From: an uncultured Clostridia bacterium
GTDB lineage: Bacteria > Bacillota > Clostridia > Christensenellales > UBA1242
Assembly (NCBI GenBank): GCA_947649575.1
Contig: CANSRZ010000005.1
Location: 1 to 64,000 of the forward strand
Reading direction: 5' to 3'
DNA length: 64,000 nucleotides
Both the position numbers and the translations under genes were made by a program. The notes beneath the pieces were generated by a model. The model saw only the letters and a program-made list of their open reading frames with translations. It did not search any database and was not told the DNA's origin. The stretch's first letter is position 1; the number at the start of each line of letters is the position of its first letter. Shown one piece after another: positions 18,008 through 24,957 of the stretch.

Positions 18008-18079
18008 ATGATTTTAAATAGTTTGTTACTTATTGCGCTTGTTGTTATGTTTATTTGGGCTGGTTCAATTTTTTGTTGA
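18008..18079 (+). CDS. Possible 23-aa hydrophobic peptide
   Basis: A short frame encoding a single transmembrane-like peptide (MILNSLLLIALVVMF...). No good ribosome binding site is seen, and the ATG lies in the right arm of an imperfect hairpin (17983-18010) that could mask it. A terminator follows at 18096, which implies a short plus-strand transcript here. Size, hydrophobicity and masked start resemble type I toxins or small membrane peptides, but this is a weak call. Confidence 0.25.
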   Translation: MILNSLLLIALVVMFIWAGSIFC

Positions 18080-18095
18080 AGCAGGAGCATAAAAC

Positions 18096-18118
18096 GGATA
18101 AAAGCTTATCCTTTTTTT
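18096..18118 (+). terminator. Terminator of a short plus-strand transcript
   Basis: GGATAA-AAGC-TTATCC with a T7 tail. No track ORF ends just before it, so it must end the short transcript at about 17950-18095. Confidence 0.75.
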
Positions 18119-18135
18119 ATTTTTTTCTATTTTAT

Positions 18136-18165
18136 TTGACAAAAACGCATAAAATATGATATTAA
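18136..18165 (+). promoter_or_regulatory. Promoter of the third YugP-like gene
   Basis: TTGACA at 18136-18141, an 18-base spacer and TATTAA at 18160-18165. Confidence 0.6.
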
Positions 18166-18184
18166 TAGGTTGGAGATAAAATTT

Positions 18185-18949
18185 ATGAGTAATTTATTAG
18201 CATTACAATTCAGCGGGCTTGAACTTGTCGCTGCAATTTTGGCTGTTATCACAGCGATTGCTGTTGTTTATGCTTGTGTGGCAAGAATTGTTTTATGGTT
18301 TCGCTATCATAATTTAAATAAGGTTGAAACTGAGGGAAATCAAACTGCATATGAAGCAACAAGAGCGCTTCTTGATGCAAATGAAATGCAAGATGTTCAA
18401 GTCAAAAAATGTGGCTTTTGGCGTGCTTGGCTTTGGGGAAATTCCTACAGTGTTCGCAAAAAAACAATCTTTTTAAGAAAAGGAATTATTAATCAAAAAT
18501 CTATAACAGCTATTGGTGTAGGACTTCAAAAAGTGGGGCTTGCAATCATGGATAAGCGTGGAGATAAAAAAATCAAAACAAGGTCAATCTTGCTTCCTTT
18601 AACTTATTTAGCACCACCACTTTTTATTCCAATTGTTATTATTGGGCTTGTGTTTGATTTTGTTATCGGCTTCACAGGCGTTCCTACAATCATTGCAGGA
18701 ATTGTTGGCATTGTGCTTTATTTCTTAGCCTTTGTTTATATGATTATCAATATTCCAGTTGAAAAGCAGGCAAATCGTCTTGCAATGGGCATTATGGAAA
18801 AGTCTAGTTTCTTGACTGCTGATGAACGCGAACAAGTGAACAAACTTTTTAAATCATATATAACAATGTATGTTGTTGATTTTATAATCGCACTACTCAG
18901 AATAATTCAAGCTATTTTGAAAATTATTATAAGTGCAAAAGGAAATTAA
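18185..18949 (+). CDS. YugP-like protein without HExxH (pseudopeptidase), 254 aa
   Basis: The start is ATG 18185, nine bases after GGAG, rather than TTG 18170. It shares topology with the two YugP genes at 14852 and 15578, and the stretch DKRGDKKIKTRSILLP aligns with DRDGNKLKVRSILM of the first. At the position of HELGH it reads LQKVGL, so both zinc-binding His and the catalytic Glu are absent. INIPVEKQANRLAMGIM aligns with the DASKRALKML region. It is therefore predicted to be a non-catalytic paralog. It is intact and has its own promoter and ribosome binding site, which argues for a retained non-enzymatic role. Confidence 0.7.
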   Translation: MSNLLALQFSGLELVAAILAVITAIAVVYACVARIVLWFRYHNLNKVETEGNQTAYEATRALLDANEMQDVQVKKCGFWRAWLWGNSYSVRKKTIFLRKGIINQKSITAIGVGLQKVGLAIMDKRGDKKIKTRSILLPLTYLAPPLFIPIVIIGLVFDFVIGFTGVPTIIAGIVGIVLYFLAFVYMIINIPVEKQANRLAMGIMEKSSFLTADEREQVNKLFKSYITMYVVDFIIALLRIIQAILKIIISAKGN

Positions 18950-18960
18950 GCAAATTCTGC

Positions 18961-18989
18961 TTGACAAATTGCGATTTTTGTTTTAAAAT
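18961..18989 (+). promoter_or_regulatory. Promoter of the glyS T-box leader
   Basis: TTGACA at 18961-18966, a 17-base spacer and TAAAAT at 18984-18989. It places the transcript start near 18996. Confidence 0.75.
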
Positions 18990-18995
18990 TATCAT

Positions 18996-19143
18996 AGCAT
19001 TGAAAAGGCTTGGCAACCTTGGAGCTAAACGCGTGTCGGCGTAAAGACGATTAATGAAGGTGTTTATCACGAATTAGGGTGGAACAGCGGTTTAAAACTA
19101 TCGCCCCTAAGCAAATAGATTTTTTGCTTAGGGGTTTTTATGT
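18996..19143 (+). promoter_or_regulatory. T-box leader of glyS (compact)
   Basis: The conserved T-box AGGGTGGAACAGCG (19075-19088), its antiterminator partner, and a strong terminator (CCCCTAAGC...GCTTAGGGG, then T5) are clear. The leader should let uncharged tRNA-Gly promote read-through into glyS. From the predicted start only about 75 bases precede the T-box, so Stem I must be very short. I could not assign the specifier codon with confidence; a GGC lies at 19007-19009 and a GGT at 19059-19061. Confidence 0.9.
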
Positions 19144-19231
19144 AGTGTCTTAGACGCTTTATGATGTGATATCCGTCTAGCAAATTTAAATTAAAAAAAT
19201 AAAGTGCATAATGCACGCACAGGAGGAATTT

Positions 19232-20611
19232 ATGGAAGAAAAAAAATTAACAATGGAAAAACTTGTAGCGCTTTGCAAATCTAGAGGCTTTGTGTTCCCT
19301 GGGTCTGAAATTTACGGAGGCTTTGCCAATACTTGGGATTTTGGGCCAATCGGTGTTGAACTTAAAAACAATGTTAAACGTGCTTGGTGGAAAAGATTTG
19401 TTCAAGAAGACCCATGCACTCATGGTGTTGACGCTGCAATTCTTATGAATCCAAAAACTTGGGAGGCGAGCGGGCATATTGCAAGCTTTGGCGACCCAAA
19501 AATGGATTGCAAAAAGTGTAAAGAGCGATTTAGAGCAGATACTTTGATTGAAAATCATTCTAAGGGTGCGGTTTCAGCCGAAGCAATGACTAATGAAGAA
19601 CTTGAAGCTTATATCAATGAGCATCATATTTGCTGTCCAAAGTGCGGAAATTTTGATTGGACAAATATCAGAAAGTTTAACCCAATGTTTAAAACTTCAA
19701 GAGGAACGCTTGAAGCTGATGCTGATGTGGTTTATCTTCGCCCAGAAACTTGCCAAGGCGAGTATGTTAACTTTTTGAATGTTCAACGCACAACTCGTGC
19801 AAAAGTGCCTTTTGCGATTGCTCAAATTGGAAAGTCTTTTAGAAATGAAATTACGCCAGGAAACTTCCTTTTCAGAACAATTGAGTTTGAACAAATGGAA
19901 CTTCAAATGTTCTGCAAAGAAAGTGAGAGCATGGATATTTATAATGATTATAAGGCTCGCGCTAACAAATTTGTAAATGATTTGGGCTTGAAACAAGAGA
20001 ATTTGCGTTTCCATGACCACGATAAGCTTGCTCATTACGCAAAAGCTGCCTGCGATATTCAATACAATTTCCCAATCGGCTGGCAAGAACTTAACGGAAT
20101 TCATCATCGTGGCACTTGGGATTTATCTCGTCACCAAGAATATTCTGGCAAAAGTATGCTTTATCTTGATCCGTTCACAAACGAGAAATTTTTGCCTAAT
20201 GTTATTGAATATTCTATCGGCGCTGACCGCTTGACTTTGGCGCTTTTGTGTGAAGCCTATGAAGAGCAAACGTTGGAGGGTGGTGATAGCCGTGTTGTTA
20301 TGCATTTACATCCAGCGATTGCCCCTTATAAGGTTGCAATTTTGCCACTCCAAAAGAACTTGTCAGATAAAGCCAAAGAGGTTTATTCAATTTTATCGAA
20401 AGAGTTTATGTGCGATTATGATGAGGCAGGCTCAATTGGCAAGCGCTATCGTCGTCATGATGAGATTGGAACGCCTTTCTGCGTGACTATTGACTTTGAC
20501 ACTCTTGAGAACAATACAGTTACTATTCGTGACCGTGACACTATGGAGCAAATTCGATTAAACATCAACGAGCTTGTTGATTATGTTGTACAAAGAGTAA
20601 AATTTAATTAA
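19232..20611 (+). CDS. glyS: Glycyl-tRNA synthetase, dimeric class II type, 459 aa
   Basis: It charges tRNA-Gly with glycine. AGGAGGAATTT just before ATG 19232 sets the start; the seven earlier codons of the track ORF include the ribosome binding site itself. Visible are the N-terminal CKSRGFVFPGSEIYGG signature of the alpha2-type enzyme, an insert with CxxC pairs (CKKC, CPKC) likely to bind zinc, motif 2 around FRNEITPGNFLFRTIEFEQME, and the C-terminal anticodon-binding domain. The length of about 460 aa is typical. The T-box upstream matches the product. The gene is monocistronic, with a terminator following. Confidence 0.97.
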   Translation: MEEKKLTMEKLVALCKSRGFVFPGSEIYGGFANTWDFGPIGVELKNNVKRAWWKRFVQEDPCTHGVDAAILMNPKTWEASGHIASFGDPKMDCKKCKERFRADTLIENHSKGAVSAEAMTNEELEAYINEHHICCPKCGNFDWTNIRKFNPMFKTSRGTLEADADVVYLRPETCQGEYVNFLNVQRTTRAKVPFAIAQIGKSFRNEITPGNFLFRTIEFEQMELQMFCKESESMDIYNDYKARANKFVNDLGLKQENLRFHDHDKLAHYAKAACDIQYNFPIGWQELNGIHHRGTWDLSRHQEYSGKSMLYLDPFTNEKFLPNVIEYSIGADRLTLALLCEAYEEQTLEGGDSRVVMHLHPAIAPYKVAILPLQKNLSDKAKEVYSILSKEFMCDYDEAGSIGKRYRRHDEIGTPFCVTIDFDTLENNTVTIRDRDTMEQIRLNINELVDYVVQRVKFN

Positions 20612-20618
20612 ATTAAAA

Positions 20619-20643
20619 TAAAAGTGGTTTAGCCACTTTTTTA
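20619..20643 (+). terminator. Terminator after glyS
   Basis: AAAAGTGG-TTTAG-CCACTTTT with a T-rich tail. Confidence 0.85.
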
Positions 20644-20726
20644 TTTTGTAGGATTTATAAAATATCAAAAATTTCGCAAAAATATTGAAAAAATAGACAT
20701 TTTTTTGACAAATTTGCAAAAACATA

Positions 20727-20757
20727 TTGACAAATCCCCCCCCCGCGGTGGTATAAT
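20727..20757 (+). promoter_or_regulatory. Promoter with a C9 tract in the spacer
   Basis: Perfect TTGACA (20727-20732) and TATAAT (20752-20757) boxes stand 19 bases apart. The spacer holds nine consecutive C (20736-20744). Long C runs are very rare in DNA this AT-rich. Loss of two C would give the optimal 17-base spacing, so the tract may tune or switch the promoter. Confidence 0.75.
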
Positions 20758-20778
20758 GGTGCCGAAGCGAGGGGATAA

Positions 20779-22062
20779 ATGGTTGTTTGGAAAGTTATTT
20801 ATTCGATATTAACATTTGTTATGGGTGCAATGGTGGCATATATGTTTTTGTATGTTGCTATTGGCTTGTTTAAGAAAAAGAAATTTAAAGAGGCAAAAAA
20901 AGAACATACTTATGCTTTTCTGATTGCTGGAAGAAATGAAGAGAAAGTTATTGGTCAACTTATAGACAGTATAAAAAAGAATAACTATGACCAAAGCAAG
21001 CTTAAAATCTTTGTTTGTGCTGACAATTGTGATGCAAAAGACAAAACGGCAAAAATTGCAAGGTCTATGGGAGCAATTGTATATGAAAGGCATGATTTGA
21101 CCAAAGTTAGCAAAAGTTATGCACTTGATTTTCTGCTTTCAAGCATTGGAAATGATTATCCTGACTATCTTCCAGACGGATTTTTTGTGTTTGATGCTGA
21201 TAACTTGCTTGATAAAAATTATATCAAAGAAATGAATAAAGCTTTTGATAACGGTGAGGAGATTATCACTTCTTATAGAGCGTCAAAAAATTATGGAGAT
21301 AGCCTTTTTGCAATGGGGTCATCAATACATTTTATAAGGGCAAGCAGATTTTTGCATACTCCAAGAGTTTTGCTTGGTCTTTCAACAAATGTGACAGGAA
21401 CAGGATTTTTGGTTTCAAGCAAGATTTTAAATCCAAAAGGTGGCTGGAAGTATGGAAAAATAACTGAGGATGCTGAGTTCTCTTGTGATAATTTGCTGAA
21501 AGGGCACAAAGTTTCTTATTGTGATGACGCAATTTTCTTTGACGAACAGCCAGTCTCATGGAAGCAAACTTACAGACAGCGTTTGCGCTGGCAAAAAGGA
21601 ATTTATCAATGTTTTGGAGCTTTTGCATTAAATTTGATGTGTATGTTTTGTGTTAATTTAAATTTTTCTTTCTATGACTTCTTTATGTATTATTCCCCAT
21701 TACCTGTATTTTCAACGACTTGGGCCTTGACAAACGGAGTTGTTGCGCTGGTGCAGAGTATAATATCAATAACAAATGGTGCTCCAATTTGGGGAACTCT
21801 TTTAGTGTTAATAATTGCATTATTAAAATATTTCGCTGTTATGTATGCTGGCTTTTTTGTGTATGGATCGCTCTCAGTTCTTAAAGATTGGAAACGCATA
21901 AAAGCCACTAGAATAAAGAAAATATTATCTATGTTTGCCTATCCATTATTCATGATGACGATAATTCCTATCTGCTTTATTGCAATATTCAAAAAAGTTG
22001 AGTGGAAGCCAATTGTAAGAAATTCAACAGTTACAATTGATGAAGTTGCTGAAAATAAATAA
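20779..22062 (+). CDS. GT2 family membrane glycosyltransferase, 427 aa
   Basis: An integral membrane glycosyltransferase of family 2, of the processive cellulose/hyaluronan/poly-GlcNAc synthase type. An N-terminal TM (about 5-28) precedes the GT-A catalytic domain, which has FLIAGRNEE, FDADN (about 138-142), TEDAEF (about 229) and QRLRWQKG (about 267). Three or four TM segments follow to the C-terminus. GAGGGG lies six bases before ATG. The product polymer or glycolipid cannot be named. The gene has its own promoter, with a C9 tract in the spacer, and a terminator, so it stands alone and may be switched independently. Confidence 0.9.
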   Translation: MVVWKVIYSILTFVMGAMVAYMFLYVAIGLFKKKKFKEAKKEHTYAFLIAGRNEEKVIGQLIDSIKKNNYDQSKLKIFVCADNCDAKDKTAKIARSMGAIVYERHDLTKVSKSYALDFLLSSIGNDYPDYLPDGFFVFDADNLLDKNYIKEMNKAFDNGEEIITSYRASKNYGDSLFAMGSSIHFIRASRFLHTPRVLLGLSTNVTGTGFLVSSKILNPKGGWKYGKITEDAEFSCDNLLKGHKVSYCDDAIFFDEQPVSWKQTYRQRLRWQKGIYQCFGAFALNLMCMFCVNLNFSFYDFFMYYSPLPVFSTTWALTNGVVALVQSIISITNGAPIWGTLLVLIIALLKYFAVMYAGFFVYGSLSVLKDWKRIKATRIKKILSMFAYPLFMMTIIPICFIAIFKKVEWKPIVRNSTVTIDEVAENK

Positions 22063-22088
22063 AAGCCTTAATGGCTTTTATTTTTTTG
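22062..22088 (+). terminator. Terminator after the GT2 gene
   Basis: AAAAGCC-TTAAT-GGCTTTT with T7 following, overlapping the stop. Confidence 0.8.
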
Positions 22089-22131
22089 ACAAAATTTGAT
22101 AAATTATAACAAAAAAGTCATAATTTTCGCA

Positions 22132-22160
22132 TTGTGAGAATATATTGAATGTTATATAAT
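22132..22160 (+). promoter_or_regulatory. Promoter of the 158-aa gene
   Basis: TTGTGA at 22132-22137, 17 bases, then TATAAT at 22155-22160. The ribosome binding site and ATG follow within 30 bases. Confidence 0.7.
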
Positions 22161-22189
22161 AGATACATTCACATAAAAAGGAGAAAGTT

Positions 22190-22666
22190 ATGTTATTTTG
22201 TGATATGGTTGAAAGGTTAGAAATTCCGTATTTTATAAAATGTCAGTTGAAAGTGCTTGATGGGGAGAAAATGCAGACATGCATAAAAAATCTTGACATG
22301 GTCAAAATGTTTTCAACTGAATTTGTAGATTTGAAAGATATTAAAGAGTTTAACAGAAATCAAATTCTTAATAAAAATGTGTATGTGCATGATAAAAAAA
22401 TCGAGGTCAAGGCGCATAATATAAACAATCAGGACTTTGGCTTGTGTAGAAGCGATTGCTATTTAGGGCAAAATGCTCCGTTTTTTAGAATTGGACTTAA
22501 TGTTTCTAAAAACAAAGTATTTTTTGCTATGTATGAAGCAAAGGAAAATTCTTTTGATGAGGCGTGTTATATATTTTCTTACAGCAATCAAAGCAGACTG
22601 GATAAAGCGGAAGTGATAGAAAAAGGGCACAAACAAATTATTGATTTAGCCGAAATTGAAGCGTAA
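22190..22666 (+). CDS. Hypothetical protein, 158 aa
   Basis: AAAAGGAG precedes ATG by six bases. The product is a soluble protein with several Cys (near residues 4, 19, 31 and 86-90) and mixed strands and helices; I recognise no family. It has its own promoter and a strong terminator, so it is a single-gene unit between the GT2 glycosyltransferase and the convergent ABC-F gene. Confidence 0.65.
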   Translation: MLFCDMVERLEIPYFIKCQLKVLDGEKMQTCIKNLDMVKMFSTEFVDLKDIKEFNRNQILNKNVYVHDKKIEVKAHNINNQDFGLCRSDCYLGQNAPFFRIGLNVSKNKVFFAMYEAKENSFDEACYIFSYSNQSRLDKAEVIEKGHKQIIDLAEIEA

Positions 22667-22681
22667 TATAACAAAAACAAT

Positions 22682-22711
22682 AAAAAAAGAGCAAAATTAT
22701 GCTCTTTTTTG
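22682..22711 (+). terminator. Terminator after the 158-aa gene
   Basis: AAAAAAGAGCA...TGCTCTTTTTT stem with a T-rich end. Confidence 0.85.
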
Positions 22712-22756
22712 TTGTTTTGTTGAAAATAAATGTTATTGATTTATTATTCGATTTTT

Positions 22757-22860
22757 TGATAGTCGCCCAGCACTAGGGCTTGTTATGAACGGATAGACTA
22801 TTGCTTTACTAGTTGCCTATTGACAGTCGTGCAACATTGGGTTGCCGCCAAGCATTAGGC
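22757..22860 (-). repeat. Array of small hairpins 3' of the ABC-F gene
   Basis: On the minus strand three short stem-loops follow or overlap the ABC-F stop codon: GCCTAATGCTTGGC, GCAACCCAATGTTGC and GCCCTAGTGCTGGGC. The last two are each followed by GACTGTCA or GACTATCA. The middle unit recurs with two changes just after gyrB (51781-51805). They may act as 3'-end stabilisers or be a dispersed repeat family. Confidence 0.6.
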
Positions 22861-24441
22861 TTGCGAGCCGAATTTTTCAGCATATTCTTCATAAGTGCCA
22901 GTGAAATCAATTACTTTGTTTTCGTCAGTGAGGTCAATTATTCGATTGGCTGTTGTTTCGATAATTTCTTGGTCATGAGTTGAGAAAAGTAACACGCCTT
23001 TATAGTTTTGCATGCCTTTGTTGAGGGCAGTTATGCTTTCAAGGTCAAGGTGGTTTGTTGGCTCATCCAAAATTAAAATGTTAGGACTTTCGAGCATAAT
23101 CTTTGCAAGCATGCAACGCACGCGCTCGCCACCAGAAAGCACATTTGCAGGCTTCAAGTTTTCTTCACCAGTGAAAAGCATACGCCCAAGCCAAGAACGA
23201 ATATATGTTTCGTTCTGATCTTTTGAAAATTGTCTTAACCAGTCAACAATTGAGTTATCATTTTTCTCAAACAATTCTATATAATTTTGAGGGAGATAAG
23301 ATGCTTTTGTGGTTTTTCCCCAACGGATTTCACCGCCGTCTGCTTCTTCTTTTCCAATCAAAATATTGAATAAAGAGGTTAAAATTTGATTATTTTTTGC
23401 AAAAAATGCAACTTTTTGATCTCTTTCTATGTTGAAAGATAAATTTTTAAACATTCCATTTTTGGTTAAGTTTTCAACTTTAAGCACTTCTTTGCCAAGT
23501 TCTTGCCCGCATTCAAAATTGATGTAAGGATACTTTCTTGATGACGGTTTGATATCCTCAATTGTAAGACGTTCAAGCTCTTTCTTTCTGCTTGTTGCTT
23601 GTTTTGATTTTGATGCATTGGCTGAGAAACGTGCAATAAATTCTTTTAATTCTTTAGCGCGCTGTTCAGCTTTTTTATTTTGGTCTTTGAGCTGGCGAGC
23701 AATAAGTTGGCTAGACTCATACCAAAAATCATAGTTGCCAAGAAACATATTTATCTGACCATAATCCACATCGCAAATGTGAGTGCAAACTTTGTTTAAA
23801 AAGTGACGGTTGTGCGAAACGATGATGACAATATTGTCAAAATCAAGCAAGAAATTTTCAAGCCATTTTGTTGTTTTAAAGTCAAGGTTGTTTGTTGGCT
23901 CGTCAAGAACCAAGATGTCAGGATTGCCAAACAGTGCTTGTGCTAAAAGAATTTTAACCTTAACTTTTGGATCCATGTCTTTCATAAGAGTGTAATATTC
24001 TTCCTCTTTGATCCCCAAATTTTGAAGCATGCTTTTGGCTTCGCTTTCAGCTTCCCAACCTCCAAGCTCTGCAAAAAGAGTTTCAAGTTCGCCAGCGCGA
24101 ATGCCGTCCGCTTCGTTAAAATCTGGCTTCATGTAAAGCTCATCTTTTTCTTTCTGAATATCCATAAGGCGCTTATGCCCCAAAAGAACTGTATCGAGAA
24201 CGGTTTCATTATCATAGGCATTTTGATTTTGTGCAAGCACGCTCATACGTTCGCCAGGAGTGATAAAAATCTCGCCAGTGTTAGGCTCAAGTTCGCCAGT
24301 CAGGATTTTTAAAAATGTTGATTTTCCCGCGCCATTTGCGCCGATTATTCCATAACAATTGCCTTTTGTAAATTTTAAATTAACCTCTTTATAGAGTGTC
24401 CTCCCGCCAAAAGCAAGAGAAATATTTGAAGCTTGTACCAT
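22855..24441 (-). CDS. ABC-F family ATPase, 528 aa
   Basis: A soluble tandem ABC protein without membrane segments, of the ribosome-associated ABC-F class. The first cassette has Walker A GANGAGKST (34-42) and Walker B LVLDEPTNNLD (177-187), but its signature position reads MDPKVKVKI instead of LSGGE. A charged linker spans about 245-300. The second cassette has LSGGERV (435-441) and LILDEPTNHLD, but its Walker A position (about 347-357) reads FAKNNQILTSL, with no Gly-Lys-Thr/Ser. The intact Walker A of cassette 1 and signature of cassette 2 would form one composite site. AGGAGAAAATT precedes ATG. It is most like the YkpA/YbiT group, which is not tied to drug resistance. Confidence 0.9.
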   Translation of the reverse strand: MVQASNISLAFGGRTLYKEVNLKFTKGNCYGIIGANGAGKSTFLKILTGELEPNTGEIFITPGERMSVLAQNQNAYDNETVLDTVLLGHKRLMDIQKEKDELYMKPDFNEADGIRAGELETLFAELGGWEAESEAKSMLQNLGIKEEEYYTLMKDMDPKVKVKILLAQALFGNPDILVLDEPTNNLDFKTTKWLENFLLDFDNIVIIVSHNRHFLNKVCTHICDVDYGQINMFLGNYDFWYESSQLIARQLKDQNKKAEQRAKELKEFIARFSANASKSKQATSRKKELERLTIEDIKPSSRKYPYINFECGQELGKEVLKVENLTKNGMFKNLSFNIERDQKVAFFAKNNQILTSLFNILIGKEEADGGEIRWGKTTKASYLPQNYIELFEKNDNSIVDWLRQFSKDQNETYIRSWLGRMLFTGEENLKPANVLSGGERVRCMLAKIMLESPNILILDEPTNHLDLESITALNKGMQNYKGVLLFSTHDQEIIETTANRIIDLTDENKVIDFTGTYEEYAEKFGSQA

Positions 24442-24945
24442 AATTTTCTCCTATTATTATTTCAACTTATTATACTTGATAAATAAAATAAAGTCAATAG
24501 AAAATTAATTAATAAATAATTTAATAAAATTAATTTAAAATAAATAAAAAATAATTTTTTGATAATTTATTAAAAATCATTAAAAAATTGCAAAAAAATT
24601 AAAAAAATAACTGATTTTTTCTTATTTTTTGATTTTTAAAATATTTTTTATTAATATTTTTAATTAAAAACAATTAAAATATTGCATTATTTCTTTGCCT
24701 TTGTTTTAAAGAGAAAGAAATATTTTTTGATTTTATTTTTTATAGATAAATAATTTGTTAATATATTATTTATAATATATATAAATATAAGGCTAATTCG
24801 TTTGCATTTTTTGTTTAAAAAATGTAAAATATTACATATAAGTTTGGATTGTGAATATTTTATTTCTCGACCTTATTATTTAAAACTTTGCAAACTTTAT
24901 TAAAATTAAGCGAATTAATTTACATATTTTTTTAAAAAGTTTTTA
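24442..24945. other. Extremely AT-rich intergenic region
   Basis: About 500 bases of almost pure A/T between the divergent ABC-F and giant surface protein genes, with many A and T tracts. No ORF, DnaA box or palindrome of note is visible. It should hold the promoters of both genes and may be strongly curved. Confidence 0.6.
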
Positions 24946-24957
24946 AAGGAGCAAATT

